Source: Methylovulum psychrotolerans (GTDB lineage Bacteria > Pseudomonadota > Gammaproteobacteria > Methylococcales > Methylomonadaceae). From it: DNA of 52,837 nt. Under the pieces are notes generated by a model, which searched no databases, was not told the origin of the DNA, and was given only the letters and a program-made list of their open reading frames with translations. Both the position numbers and the translations under genes were made by a program. Below, in pieces: positions 1 to 9,496 of this stretch (position 1 is the first letter of the stretch; every line of letters begins with the position of its first letter). The stretch covers positions 1 to 52,837 of the forward strand of contig NZ_PGFZ01000016.1 of NCBI RefSeq assembly GCF_002923755.1. The letters are read 5' to 3'.

Positions 1-10
1 AAGGCCGACC

Positions 11-259
11 GTAAGGATTCCTTCGTAAATGCGTAAAGTCGCCCGGAACCCCGCGTCAAACCTAGAATCTAAGCGCAATTCCATAGACTACAGAGGTGAA
101 TAGCAGTAATCTGTATCAATTGAACCATCCACGCAAAATACCCCTGTAACCCGCATTCTACCTGTAAAAAATAGTGGTCAGTTTAAAGTAAGCTTCAATT
201 GGGACGAAGATTTTGCATTAAAGATTTCTGACTTTACTCATTTACGAAGGAATCCTTAC
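11..259. repeat. MITE-like element with 21-bp terminal inverted repeats
   Basis: A perfect 21-base inverted repeat is formed by 11-31 and 239-259; the outer end reads GTAAGGATTCCTTCG. The interior has no convincing open frame. The ends share GTAAGGATTC with the elements at 1642 and 19509, so this is a relative in the same non-autonomous family. The element may begin a few bases further left (ggccgacc), close to the window edge. Confidence 0.7.
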
Positions 260-550
260 CATCAGCCTTGCAGGTGTTGAATTATTCGATGAATACCATA
301 AATTACAGCTTATTTAATAAGAAAAGACATAGGAATATTAGGCCTTTTTATCTAATCTTCCTTATTGTGTAAACGTTCGTTTTTTCTATGCTTTTTGAGC
401 TACTGAGTAATGATGGTTAAGGCTTCCCAAAAAATGGCAGGTTAACAGGGTTAAAATTGGGAAGCCTGAAATGGCATAAGGCCACGCCGTCTGTGGCTTT
501 TCAATAAATCCTATGGGACTTTAGTGTCGTTTGTTTAAATGCACCCCATT
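260..550. other. non-coding stretch with two hairpins
   Basis: No credible gene is visible. A perfect 10-base stem pairs 421-430 with 457-466 (GGCTTCCCAA and its complement). A second, shorter stem (GCCAC/GTGGC) lies at about 483-499. Both are downstream of the minus-strand lipoprotein gene ending at 551 and could end its transcription, but neither has a proper U-tract on that strand. Confidence 0.35.
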
Positions 551-1588
551 CTATGGAATGCTTGCGATTTTCTGTTTTAACGTGTCAGTCCTTTCATTTG
601 TCATGGCTGCCATGCAATATAGCTTAATAGTTTCCTGCACAATGCTATTATCGGGTTCTTCGATTGAAGCTTTACGTTCACACTCATTTTCTCGTTGCTT
701 TAACCATTTTCTTTGTTCTGACAAAAGTACCGCTCTAGTGTTTTTTGTTGCGGACTTCCAAACAATGTTGATTTGTTTGTTTGCCTCATCAAGCGCGTCT
801 TTGGCCTTGTATTTTGCCACTTCTTGTTGTTGCATTTGGTTATTATCCGCAGACTGTTCTGGTGCTATAACGGCTTGTTTGGCGAGCAAATCTTGTTTAA
901 GTTGGTCGGCCTCTTGTTTTTCCTGCAATGCACTAAGCCTTTCTGCTTCTAGTTTAGAAGCCTCCGCCTCTTGTTTTAAATTCTCGACTTCTTGTTTTTC
1001 TTGCGCATTTTGCCGAATTTGTTCAGCTTTTTTCACTTCTAATATTGGTTTTAGTAACGCAGAAGAGGCAATGTCATTAAGTAAACTGACCCATAATGTA
1101 TTTTCTGATTCAACGTATAATTCTTTGCCATCATCAGTAGGTTGTACGCTATATTCAAAATCTTTTTTAGTAAACACATTGATATTGTTATCTATATCAA
1201 GCTCTCTTGCGTCTTCTGAAATTTTGGACTTATTTTGAAGCCCTTTGGCTTGGTCGGCATCAGCAAGCATACTGGCAGGAATTGTGACTTTTAATACACC
1301 GCTACAAAATTTTTTACTGCTATTTGGATCTTCTTTTGTCGTTCTGACACTTTCAACAGCGATTTGTAACTGCCCTAATGAAGCCCTGATTTTTGCCTTA
1401 TCGAAAATAAATTCGCCAGTATCGGTATATTTTTCGTCTGATGTCTTTTTTTCAACGGCATCAATAATTGTCTGGCTGATTAACGTATAAGCCGCCTCAG
1501 ATGAACAACTTGCTTCGGGCGTTTGTTTATCGCAAGCTGATAACAGCAAACTTGAGAGTAATAAGGGTGTTAAGTGTTTTATATTCAT
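551..1588 (-). CDS. lipoprotein with coiled coil and LprI-like C-terminal domain
   Basis: The 345-residue protein starts with a lipoprotein signal peptide ending in the lipobox LLSAC, so the mature protein should begin at Cys19 and be membrane anchored. Residues of about 190-255 are rich in E, K, Q and A with heptad-like spacing and probably form a coiled coil. The last 80 residues (from about LDEANKQIN, with QRKWLKQRENEC and a later CMAAMTNERTDTL) match the DUF1311/LprI pattern, in which two cysteines and a QR.WL..R motif are typical. LprI of mycobacteria is a lysozyme inhibitor; that function cannot be assumed here. It stands alone, with a truncated repeat upstream. The middle region (about residues 25-190) is unassigned. 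Confidence 0.8.
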   Translation of the reverse strand: MNIKHLTPLLLSSLLLSACDKQTPEASCSSEAAYTLISQTIIDAVEKKTSDEKYTDTGEFIFDKAKIRASLGQLQIAVESVRTTKEDPNSSKKFCSGVLKVTIPASMLADADQAKGLQNKSKISEDARELDIDNNINVFTKKDFEYSVQPTDDGKELYVESENTLWVSLLNDIASSALLKPILEVKKAEQIRQNAQEKQEVENLKQEAEASKLEAERLSALQEKQEADQLKQDLLAKQAVIAPEQSADNNQMQQQEVAKYKAKDALDEANKQINIVWKSATKNTRAVLLSEQRKWLKQRENECERKASIEEPDNSIVQETIKLYCMAAMTNERTDTLKQKIASIP

Positions 1589-1641
1589 GATTAAAATCGA
1601 CGGTTAGAAAATTGACAGATGTTTCGATACATATAGGCTGC

Positions 1642-1741
1642 CCGTAAGGATTCGTGCGTAAATGGATAGTAGCGGCCTGCAACACGCATATCACCTACAA
1701 TCACGCCGTTTTAACCGCACTATGAATACATATCCATTTAC
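1642..1741. repeat. truncated copy of the GTAAGGATTC MITE
   Basis: Bases 1642-1724 align over their whole length, with a few substitutions and one small gap, to the left part of the element at 19509 (CCGTAAGGATTCGTGCGTA then GCCGTTTTAACCGCACTATG). At 1732-1741 there is only a stump of the right terminal repeat (ATCCATTTAC). This is therefore a deleted copy of about 100 bases lying just upstream of the lipoprotein gene. Confidence 0.65.
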
Positions 1742-1841
1742 TTGAGCTTGTCTTGTCATATAAAATTGGTATTTATTGTGTTTTGTGTTCTAATTTTTTA
1801 GGTTGTTGTAGAAGTATAGCACGAGAGATTAAGGCCATCAT

Positions 1842-2570
1842 TTAAACAAACCTAACTTCAACCATCTCATTGAGCCGTTTGCGCCTCAATTCCCAATCTT
1901 TCATGACAGCCGCCAGCAAGCGATAAAATGCCCGGCTATGGTTATGTTCTTGCAAATGGCACAGCTCATGGGTGATGACATAATCGATGCAATCCTTCGG
2001 GGCGGCGATCAGTTCGGGGTTGAGGATAATATGGCCTTGGCTGGTGCAACTGCCCCAACGCTTGGGCATAAAGCGCAATTGGAAGCCTTGGTCATGCGCA
2101 ATGCCCAGCTTGGCAACTTGTTTCAGGCACACGTCATAACGCTCTAAGAAAACCGTGTTCGCCCTCAGCCGATACCAGTTTTGTAGCAATGCCTTAACCT
2201 TTCCGGTATTGTTGGGGTCAACCGTCACGACGGCCAACCGGCCATAGGAAAGCCTGACCTGTTCAGCCTCCCCATGAAGGATAAGCAACCGGTATTGCCT
2301 GCCCAAATAACGGTGCGTTTCGCCGGAAACGTATTGCCGGGGCGGTAAAACGGGCGGATAGGCCGCAAACTGCCTTTGCTGCTTAAAAATCCACGCGGCG
2401 TTTTTTTTGACCTTGGCGGCAATCGCTTCCGCACTGGCCGTCATCGGCGCATCAACCACCACCGCCCCATCGGGATAAACATGAATGGCCAAGGTTTTGC
2501 GGTCGCACGCGTTGACGGCATAAACAATTTCCGTCTCGCCAAACCACAACGATTGCGCAAGCCTACCCAT
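1842..2570 (-). CDS. YgjP-type (DUF45) metallopeptidase-like protein
   Basis: The 242-residue protein carries the zincin signature VITHELCHLQEHNHS near residue 200, giving two zinc-binding histidines and the catalytic glutamate. Before it is the family-typical RWGSCTSQGHIILNPELI. This is the YgjP/SprT-like DUF45 family, whose genes often neighbour hsdR; no substrate is known. Its ATG shares one base with the hsdR stop (TAATG at 2568-2572), so the two are translationally coupled. This makes it the last gene of the restriction operon. The full family length is present and no catalytic residue is missing. Confidence 0.88.
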   Translation of the reverse strand: MGRLAQSLWFGETEIVYAVNACDRKTLAIHVYPDGAVVVDAPMTASAEAIAAKVKKNAAWIFKQQRQFAAYPPVLPPRQYVSGETHRYLGRQYRLLILHGEAEQVRLSYGRLAVVTVDPNNTGKVKALLQNWYRLRANTVFLERYDVCLKQVAKLGIAHDQGFQLRFMPKRWGSCTSQGHIILNPELIAAPKDCIDYVITHELCHLQEHNHSRAFYRLLAAVMKDWELRRKRLNEMVEVRFV

Positions 2571-5500
2571 TAACCATCCCGCCGCTCGGCGATAGCCAGC
2601 ACCTGCGTGGTGATACGCTCGATAGACTCCAAGCCCATTGCCAGTTCATAGCGGCCTTTCAAGCTGTAGAGATAGTCTTCCAGCTCATTCAGCATCTGGT
2701 TTTTAATGTCCTGATTCTTCGTCCAATCGCGGATTTTATGTTCGCGGATAATCTCGTCAAGGCGCACGGCGGTTTCGGCGGCAAAGCGTTCCGGCGTATA
2801 GCCCGCCACCGCATAATTTGCCAACGGCTCCTGGATGACACCGTAATAGGCTTTCGCCTCATCGCGGTTACTTAACATGTCCGGCAGGGTAGAAGCCGTT
2901 TTGCCGCGCACCGCATCTAACGTGCCGTACATCCGCTCCAGATAGTCTTTGTCAGACAGCCGCTTCGCCCGGTGTTCGGCAATCGCCTCATCAATCAGTT
3001 CGGAGAGGCGTTTATACAACGCCGGGTCTTCTTCCATCTTCTCGGTGATGGTCTTTTTTAGCCGCGAGGCAATCGCATCGGCTTTGGCGGCATCGCCTTC
3101 AATCGAGGCAATCTCTTTGTCAAATGCGTCCAAGGCAAACACATTCACCGGGGCAATGAGCTGCTTGACCGCATCGGCTCCGATGTACTTATTGACCATA
3201 TTGCGGATTTGCTGCTCATAAGACGAATAATCCACCGACTCGCCATAACGTTGCTTGACCGCCTGCCTGAGATTGAGGAAATATTTCAGATCATCCTTAT
3301 AACGGGCGATACGCTGTACGGGTGTGTCATCCTGAAACTTGGCGTTGGCTAAAGCCAATTGCAGGGTTTTGGCAAATACCCACACGCGCTCATAAAACGG
3401 CTGCCGCCGATCTTCCGGCTCCAAATGCCGTTGCATGGCCTCCAAATCCTTAAGGTTGCCCACCGCCTTAAATACCTCCCAAACATTGGTATGGCGTTGC
3501 GGCAACAGCTTAATCTCCTCAGCGACATCGGTCAGCGTGCCTGCAATGTCTTCGGGGTCAAAGCCCTCGTTTTCCAAGGCGGCATAAGTGTCGATGGCTT
3601 CGTTCAGTTCACCGAAAATGCCCCGATAATCGATCACCAAACCAAAGTCCTTGCCATCAAACAAACGGTTGACGCGGGCAATCGCCTGCAAAATGTTATG
3701 CTCCTTCAAACGTTTATCCAGATACAACACACTGTTGCGCGGCGCATCAAACCCCGTCAGCAACTTATCCACCACAATCAGGATTTCCGGCTCATCGGAA
3801 TGCTTAAACGCCTTAATGATGCTGGTTTGATATTTTTCATCACTGCCATATTTCGCCATCATCGCCTTCCAGAACACTTGCACATCCTGCAACGTGTCTT
3901 CATCGACCGCCTGATTGCCTTCGCGGGTGTCGGGCGGCGAAATCACCACCTCCGCCGCCACCTCGCCAAATTCATCGAAATATTTCTTATAACGCAACGC
4001 CATTGCCTTGCTGGACACGGCCAGTTGGCCTTTTTTGCCCGTGCCCCTGAACGTGGTTTTAAAATGCTGGCCGATGTCGTAGGCAATTTCCGCAATCCGC
4101 TGGTCAGATTTGCTCAACTCCTCCTCGCGGCGGAACTTCTGCTTTAAATCGGCTTTTTGTTTCGGCGTTAGGCCGTCAGTAATGCGCTCGAACCATTTAT
4201 CAATCTGCGCCTGGTCGCCGTGCAATTCGCTCACACGGCCTTCATACAACAGCGGCGCGACCGCGCCATCCGCCACCGCCTGGTTCATCGTATATTTATG
4301 GATAAAGCCGCCGAACTTCTTGGCCGTGGTCTGCTCTTTTTTCAGCAACGGCGTGCCGGTAAAACCGATATAACAGGCATTCGGGAAGACATTCTGCATC
4401 TTGGCATGGGAAACCCCGTATTGCGAACGGTGCGACTCATCCACCAAAACAAAAATATTGCTGCTGGTGTCGCAGATTTTGCGCTTGCGGCTGGCCGACT
4501 CAAACTTGTCGATAATCGTCGTGATAATGCTGGCCTTATTATGCTCAATCAGCTCCAACAAATGTTCGCCCGTCTTGGCTTGCACCACCGGCTTGCCGCA
4601 GGCATGGAAGGTCTTATAAATCTGGTCATCCAAATCCACCCGATCCGTGACCAAGACAATCTTAGGATTCTGAATATCGGTGGCTAACACCAAAGCCTTG
4701 GCGAGCATCACCATCGTCAGCGATTTGCCGGAACCGGTGGTATGCCAAATCACCCCGCCCGGCCTGGGGCTGTCGCCTTTGCGTTGCGTCACCTTCGCTA
4801 AGGTTGCCGCCACCGCAAAATACTGCTGATAACGGCAGACTTTCTTTTCTTTGTTGTCGAACACAATGTACTGGTAAACCAATTCCAGCAACCGCGCCGG
4901 CCTTAATAGGCTATGGATGGCTTGGTCTTGCGGCGACGGCTGGCATTGCCCGGATTGCCACAGCGTTTCCAGCGTCCGGCGTTGCCGATCATCACGCTCG
5001 GCAAACAACCGGGCTTTAAACGCCCCATCGGCTGGCTGATTGACTAAGGCCTGCAAGGCTTGTTCCTGCGCGTCTGGGTCTTCTTCTTTCCAGATCGCCC
5101 AAAACTTGGCGGGCGTACCTGTGGTGGCGTACAGGGCTTTGTTTTGGCTTACCGACAACAACACTTGCGCGTAAGTAAACAGCTCTGGAATCTCATCATG
5201 ACGTTGATTACGCAACTGCTGGCTGATGCCCTGCTCAACGGCATCTTTTAAATCCGGGCGTTTGCACTCGATTACCGCCAACGGAATGCCGTTCACAAAC
5301 AAGACAATATCCGGCCTACGGGTTTGCTTGCTGTTGCGCCGCTCCAGGACAAACTCATCACAAACGTGATAGACATTATTTTCTGGCCGCTGCCAGTCGA
5401 TATATCGCAGGGAAAAGCTCTTGGTATAACCGTCAATGGTTTGCTCCAGGCTTTTGCCCAAGGTCAGCAAATCGTAAACCTGTTCGCTGGTGTTCATCAG

Positions 5501-5764
5501 GCTATCGAAAGGAATATCCGCCAACGCCCGCACCGCTTTTTGGATGTTGCCGTCGCTAAACGGATAGCGTTGGCCTTTGAAAGTGATCGTGTTCTGTTTT
5601 TGCAGTTGGGCTTTCAACACGCTTTCCAAAATCAGCTTGGAAGTGCGTCCACCGCGCAAGGCGATATTTTCGGAAGGGGAAAGATACTGGTAGCCCAGCT
5701 TGTTCAACAAGGTGACGGCAGGCAACAGCGAGGACAAGTCTTCCAGATAGTCGTAAGCAGGCAT
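2570..5764 (-). CDS. hsdR: type I restriction enzyme R subunit
   Basis: This 1064-residue protein is the ATP-dependent translocating endonuclease subunit of a type I R-M complex. Seen in order are an N-terminal PD-(D/E)xK nuclease region (PDIVLFVNGIPLAVIECKRP, about residues 150-170), Walker A HTTGSGKSL near 343, and a DEAD-like box DESHRSQYG near 443. A helicase domain 2 follows (VVDKLLTGFDAP, ARVNR), then a long helical C-terminal region that would contact HsdM. The length is normal for the family and no break is seen. GAAGGG sits at a good distance before the ATG. It is separated from hsdM and hsdS by an IS630 insertion, so expression must come from the 5765-5876 region, from the IS, or by read-through. 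Confidence 0.95.
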   Translation of the reverse strand: MPAYDYLEDLSSLLPAVTLLNKLGYQYLSPSENIALRGGRTSKLILESVLKAQLQKQNTITFKGQRYPFSDGNIQKAVRALADIPFDSLMNTSEQVYDLLTLGKSLEQTIDGYTKSFSLRYIDWQRPENNVYHVCDEFVLERRNSKQTRRPDIVLFVNGIPLAVIECKRPDLKDAVEQGISQQLRNQRHDEIPELFTYAQVLLSVSQNKALYATTGTPAKFWAIWKEEDPDAQEQALQALVNQPADGAFKARLFAERDDRQRRTLETLWQSGQCQPSPQDQAIHSLLRPARLLELVYQYIVFDNKEKKVCRYQQYFAVAATLAKVTQRKGDSPRPGGVIWHTTGSGKSLTMVMLAKALVLATDIQNPKIVLVTDRVDLDDQIYKTFHACGKPVVQAKTGEHLLELIEHNKASIITTIIDKFESASRKRKICDTSSNIFVLVDESHRSQYGVSHAKMQNVFPNACYIGFTGTPLLKKEQTTAKKFGGFIHKYTMNQAVADGAVAPLLYEGRVSELHGDQAQIDKWFERITDGLTPKQKADLKQKFRREEELSKSDQRIAEIAYDIGQHFKTTFRGTGKKGQLAVSSKAMALRYKKYFDEFGEVAAEVVISPPDTREGNQAVDEDTLQDVQVFWKAMMAKYGSDEKYQTSIIKAFKHSDEPEILIVVDKLLTGFDAPRNSVLYLDKRLKEHNILQAIARVNRLFDGKDFGLVIDYRGIFGELNEAIDTYAALENEGFDPEDIAGTLTDVAEEIKLLPQRHTNVWEVFKAVGNLKDLEAMQRHLEPEDRRQPFYERVWVFAKTLQLALANAKFQDDTPVQRIARYKDDLKYFLNLRQAVKQRYGESVDYSSYEQQIRNMVNKYIGADAVKQLIAPVNVFALDAFDKEIASIEGDAAKADAIASRLKKTITEKMEEDPALYKRLSELIDEAIAEHRAKRLSDKDYLERMYGTLDAVRGKTASTLPDMLSNRDEAKAYYGVIQEPLANYAVAGYTPERFAAETAVRLDEIIREHKIRDWTKNQDIKNQMLNELEDYLYSLKGRYELAMGLESIERITTQVLAIAERRDG

Positions 5765-5876
5765 ATTTAACCCTTCGATTTTGTTACCCGTTGAAGTATA
5801 TGAAAAAGAGTAAATACAACCTAAAAAACCATGTATGGTTTATTAATAAGAAATATCATCAATATATATACTTCAA
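5765..5876. promoter_or_regulatory. hsdR upstream region with palindrome and inverted repeat
   Basis: A perfect palindrome, AAACCATGTATGGTTT, lies at 5826-5841, apart from its two-base centre. It is framed by an 11-base inverted repeat TTGAAGTATAT at 5791-5801 and its complement at 5866-5876. The outer copy resembles the IS630 ends, so it may be a solo IS end. The palindrome is well placed to be an operator for hsdR, but no regulator is identified and no convincing -35/-10 pair was found. Confidence 0.35.
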
Positions 5877-7014
5877 ACGCCCATAATTTGCGTTTTTTCA
5901 AACCTCTGGAAACGCAAAGTAAGCAAAGTGTCAAGGGCGGGCTTATGTTTTGAATGGGTCTGCTCCAGGCACTCTGTAATGGCGGCCTTGAAGGGGCCGA
6001 AGCTCGGGTAATAGGTGGAGTACAGGCATTCCTTTTTGACGAACCGCCATAACCGCTCGATCAGGTTCAGGTTGGGCGAATAGGGCGGCAAAAAGCACAG
6101 TTCGATTTGCAGGCGGATGGCCGTTTCGATGACAAGGGCGCATTTCTGGTAACGGGCATTGTCCAAAAACAGCGTGATGGGAATGCCGGGCTTCAGGTCG
6201 GCCAGTTTTTGCAGGAGAGCGCAGACCTCCTTCGAGGTGATGTAGGTGTCGTTGGTGACGGAAATGAGTTCATGGGTGATGGCGTTGAGGGCGCCAAGGA
6301 CGTTGAAGCGTTGCCGTCCGGCGGGGGCGGGGATGAACAGCCGTGCCGCCGACCACAGGAAACCGAGGAACGGCGCCAGCACGAAATGGGCGGCATCGAC
6401 GAAAAACACCGCCCTTTGTCCGGCACGCGCCTCGTCCAAGCGGGGTTCTAGGGTCTGTACGAGGTATTCCTCCTGCTTGTCGGGATCCGCCTTGGCGGGG
6501 ATCATGCCGATTTTTCGGCAACGCAGATGGAGTTTTTTTTTAGGAAGACCCCCACTTGGGTCCGGCCACGCCTGATGCCCGTCAAGGCTTCAATGTCATC
6601 CTGGGCTTTTTTAAGGGTGGCCGGCGGATGTTCCCTGAAATGGGCTTCGAGCGAAGCGGCATGGGCATCCGGGTCGCTGCCCAGCCGGTGGAAACGGACT
6701 GCCCTCAAGGCCTCAACCCCACCTTCCCGGTACAGCTCAAAGTAATCCCGCAGGGTGTTCTCGCACACGTCCACCAAGGCGGCAATCTGGGCATGGGGCA
6801 AGTTATGGCTTTTCAGCCACAGCGCCTCCATGCGCCGTTGGACGATCGGTACGGGATGGCTGTACCTTTCGTCCTTCAAAACGGATAGGGTGTCATGGGG
6901 GAATTCAAGCCGTACGGTCATGGCAAACCTCCTGCCGGGGAAGCGGGGCAAAATCAGGTGAAAATACAGGTATGGATAGTATAGCAAAAACTCACTTAAT
7001 GGCCGAGTTGAGTA
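5866..7014 (-). mobile_element. IS630-family insertion sequence
   Basis: The element holds one transposase spread over two frames. Its approximate ends are TATACTTCAAACGCC (from about 5867) on the left and the complement of TATACTCAACTCGGCC (7001-7016) on the right, both next to TA dinucleotides, as expected for a TA-targeting family. The exact borders are uncertain because the inverted repeats match imperfectly. It is inserted between the Abi_2 gene and hsdR and splits the restriction operon. Confidence 0.82.
5873..6987 (-). CDS. IS630-family transposase made by -1 frameshifting
   Basis: The upstream frame (6502-6987, 161 residues) carries the N-terminal helix-turn-helix region (QIAALVDVCENTLRDYFELY). 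The downstream frame (5873-6505) has the DDE catalytic domain: VFFVDAAHF for the first D, LFLDNARYQ for the second, and PPYSPNLNLIERLWRFVKKE for the last acidic residue. A run of nine A on the coding strand (6533-6541) contains an A AAA AAA slippery site. Slipping back by one base gives the in-family junction FLKKKLHLRCRKIG followed by MIPAKAD. Programmed frameshifting is known in this family, so the two frames are probably one functional enzyme rather than a pseudogene. Confidence 0.88.
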
Positions 7015-7214
7015 TAGTGTTAGGTGTTGGATTTTTCTGATGTGTTTTAGTAACCTGCCCTACTTAAGTTAACGTTTAAATTTGACATCCGCTTAAGCTT
7101 AATTGAAAATAGCCCCAACACGGCCTCTTTCGGCTTAGCTACTTTGATGGCTAAACTGCTAAGGGGTTTTTTATTGCCCGTCACTTTTGTTGTTCTTGGC
7201 AGTGCTTTTTAGGG

Positions 7215-8213
7215 CTACCAATCCCATTGTTCCCAGCCTTCTATCGCGCCCATACCTGCTAAGTTAAGTTCCAAATGCCGTAAATCAGGAAATTCTAACA
7301 GCAAGCTTTTCAATCGCTTTCCCCATTCAGAGCTTGGGTTGATAATGGTTAACAGATACTTGGCAATGCACAGCAACAAAAAAGGCCGGGCGAGGCTATG
7401 GGTATTGCCTTGACAGTGATCAATCCAGCTTACTTCCCCGGCATGGGGCAATTTCGGTTGGTCAACGATATTCCGGTTCCAAAGACGGCTATGGTGTGCA
7501 CAAACATTGCGCAGATAATTCAGGCTACGCAGCCAGGACGCAAAAATCCGGCCATTACTAGCCCCATATTTACTGGCTATCGCGTCTTGGTCGGCTTCTT
7601 TCATCCCGGCAAATAAAGTGGATAACGTTCCAAAATCCCAAATTTCACAGACAACCCAAATGGGCAAAGGAAAACCATATTTGGTTTTGTTATGCTTTAT
7701 AAAATCTTCTTTTGACCGGGAAATTAAAGCCGCTTGCTTGGTCAGCCATTGATGATGTCCGCTTAAACTGGTTTGCTCATCGAGCTTTTTTGCAAAACCT
7801 TCAAAAAACAAATCGGGATTGAGATACGCAAAGGGGTCTTGCTTGTCTAGCGAATGGGAAATATCGACCCGTAAACTAATCTCGATCCGTTCCAAGGCAT
7901 CCATAACCAGCAAGCGCAGTTTTTTATCAAAGACATACAGCTCGACGGCATTTTGAAAACTTGCCCCGGTTTTAAATTCATCCAGCACCATCCGGTCAGT
8001 TTTGCCGCGTTTGAATTTTTTCCCATCAGTTGTGGGCAACGGACAATAAAATCCGCTGCGTTCACGGAAGGGAAACCAATAACCGCTCAACCGATAATAG
8101 CCGATACGCTCAAGGTGGTGCAACGCTCTTGCCTCATCGGTGACCATCAGCCCCCGCCTGGTTAATTGATCCAATTGGTCTTGATAGCTTTTCCAAGGCT
8201 TGTCGTAAATCAT
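7215..8213 (-). CDS. Abi_2 family (AbiD/AbiF-like) protein, HEPN-type
   Basis: With the start at 8213 (MIYDKPWKSYQDQ) the protein has 332 residues, typical of the Abi_2 family (LERIGYYRLSGYWFPF near the N-terminus). Residues of about 236-242 read RNVCAHH, an R-x4-H arrangement matching the RNase motif of HEPN domains to which Abi_2 proteins are related. The likely role is abortive-infection RNA cleavage. The longer open frame to 8381 overlaps hsdS and looks non-genic. Start 8213 gives a one-base TAATG overlap with the hsdS stop, so expression is coupled to the restriction operon. What triggers it, and whether HsdS has any part in that, is unknown. Confidence 0.85.
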   Translation of the reverse strand: MIYDKPWKSYQDQLDQLTRRGLMVTDEARALHHLERIGYYRLSGYWFPFRERSGFYCPLPTTDGKKFKRGKTDRMVLDEFKTGASFQNAVELYVFDKKLRLLVMDALERIEISLRVDISHSLDKQDPFAYLNPDLFFEGFAKKLDEQTSLSGHHQWLTKQAALISRSKEDFIKHNKTKYGFPLPIWVVCEIWDFGTLSTLFAGMKEADQDAIASKYGASNGRIFASWLRSLNYLRNVCAHHSRLWNRNIVDQPKLPHAGEVSWIDHCQGNTHSLARPFLLLCIAKYLLTIINPSSEWGKRLKSLLLEFPDLRHLELNLAGMGAIEGWEQWDW

Positions 8214-9436
8214 TAGGCCGCCTCTGCTATCATGACCCGCTTCTTGCCGGTCAAAAGCTGCTGCATCAGGGCTTTTTTCTGTTGTTTTAGGGCGGTGAGC
8301 TGATTTTGGTGGACTTGTATTTCTTGGTCTGCGGTAGAGAGGGTTGCGGCGATTTTTTGTTGTTCTGGAAGAGTCGGACACAAAATGAATAATCCTTTTA
8401 CATCAGAAGAATTAATAGCAGGATAGTTTGATCCAACAACTAAAGAGTTAATCTGAAAAGTAATATGATTGCTAAATATATAATGAAAGATATAGTCATA
8501 CGAATAACCTGCTTCTGCTGTAATCGTTGAAAAACCAGTAGATGCAATGTAAGGATAGCCGCCATTATCGGCTATTTTTGCAAATCCCTGCAAATTTGGG
8601 CGAACCGTAGCAATGATGATGTCACAAGGGTAAACAACACGTCTGGCTCGTGAAGGTGCGTCTTTGAAAGTAAACGTTTTCAATTGATTATTTATTTTCC
8701 CTGCTTGTACATCAGATAAGGAAATGTATTTGAATTTGTAATTTGGATCGGTTGCATTGCTCAGGTTTTTAGCATCAATTTTTCCAATTTCCCCCAAGTG
8801 CTTGAGGTTCAATTTTTCATCAAACCCAGCAAACCGCTTCTTGCCAGTCAAAAGCTGCTGCATCAGGGCTTTTTTGCGCTTTTGCTTGGCGGCAATCAAC
8901 GCTTCCAGTTTTTCAATGGCTTTATCCCAAGTGGAAAGGATTTGGGCGATTTTTTGTTGTTCGGGGAGTGGGGGCATTTTTAAAATTATTTCACTACAAT
9001 CTGGAACGCGAACATGTGCAACTGTTCCGCCATTACTAAAATCTTCAATTTGCTTTTGACAATAAAGGCTTTGCAACGAATACAAAATGAACAGGTTATT
9101 ACTTTTTAATGGGTGTGCACGATACATGACTGTGCGTTGCCCAAGAAAAACACCACTTGCATCTTCAAGAATCCCAATTTCACCCACGGGAGCTTCACGG
9201 GTAAAAATCAAATCGCCATTTTCAAGATTTCCTCGACGAGTCCATATTTTGTAAGTTTCTTTAGTTACATAACGGACATTTTTTGTATCGACACGACCAT
9301 GACGAACATTCGTTGTCCGAATCATTTTATAGGGTGTTTCGTAATCAACGACTGCCGCGGTCTTATTTACACAATCGACAATGCAACTACATATTTCTTT
9401 AATTGGGACAAGTTTCCAACCCTCAGGCAACCGCAT
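8213..9436 (-). CDS. hsdS: type I restriction-modification specificity subunit S
   Basis: The 407-residue protein has the usual two target-recognition domains. Each is followed by a near-identical conserved helix: LPEQQKIAQILSTWDKAIE then KKALMQQLLTGKKR at about residues 155-205, and LPEQQKIAATLSTADQEIQ then KKALMQQLLTGKKR at the end. This gives the protein its two-fold symmetry and lets it bind two HsdM copies and a bipartite DNA site. AAGGAG lies before the ATG. A vestigial 13-codon frame overlaps its start. Coding of the two recognition domains is AT-richer than the rest, as is common for exchanged TRDs. The sequence recognised cannot be read from the protein. Confidence 0.94.
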   Translation of the reverse strand: MRLPEGWKLVPIKEICSCIVDCVNKTAAVVDYETPYKMIRTTNVRHGRVDTKNVRYVTKETYKIWTRRGNLENGDLIFTREAPVGEIGILEDASGVFLGQRTVMYRAHPLKSNNLFILYSLQSLYCQKQIEDFSNGGTVAHVRVPDCSEIILKMPPLPEQQKIAQILSTWDKAIEKLEALIAAKQKRKKALMQQLLTGKKRFAGFDEKLNLKHLGEIGKIDAKNLSNATDPNYKFKYISLSDVQAGKINNQLKTFTFKDAPSRARRVVYPCDIIIATVRPNLQGFAKIADNGGYPYIASTGFSTITAEAGYSYDYIFHYIFSNHITFQINSLVVGSNYPAINSSDVKGLFILCPTLPEQQKIAATLSTADQEIQVHQNQLTALKQQKKALMQQLLTGKKRVMIAEAA

Positions 9437-9464
9437 AACCCAACTCCTTAAAAGCCTTATTCAT
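9423..9464 (-). pseudogene. 13-codon mini-ORF resembling an hsdM C-terminal tail
   Basis: A short frame, MNKAFKELGYAVA, starts at 9464 with GGGGGA upstream and stops at 9423, overlapping the hsdS start by 14 bases. HsdM in this operon ends RELGYGR and overlaps the next gene through the same bases, GAGTTGGGTTATG. The mini-ORF therefore looks like a leftover of the original hsdM 3' end that was coupled to hsdS before the DUF1016 gene came between them. It could still serve for translational coupling. Confidence 0.5.
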
Positions 9465-9496
9465 GAGCGTTCCCCCAAAATTTTGCTTTTAACCGT

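Noticed and set aside
531-1238. Plus-strand open frame of 235 codons opposite the lipoprotein gene
   Set aside because: It is rich in S, C and L with no family features, and lies antisense to a well-supported lipoprotein gene.
3359-4687. Several plus-strand open frames opposite hsdR
   Set aside because: All are antisense to conserved HsdR motifs and show no independent signature or ribosome-binding site.
8214-8381. N-terminal extension of the Abi_2 gene
   Set aside because: The extra 56 residues overlap hsdS, are basic and low in family likeness, and the TAATG start at 8213 fits the operon style.
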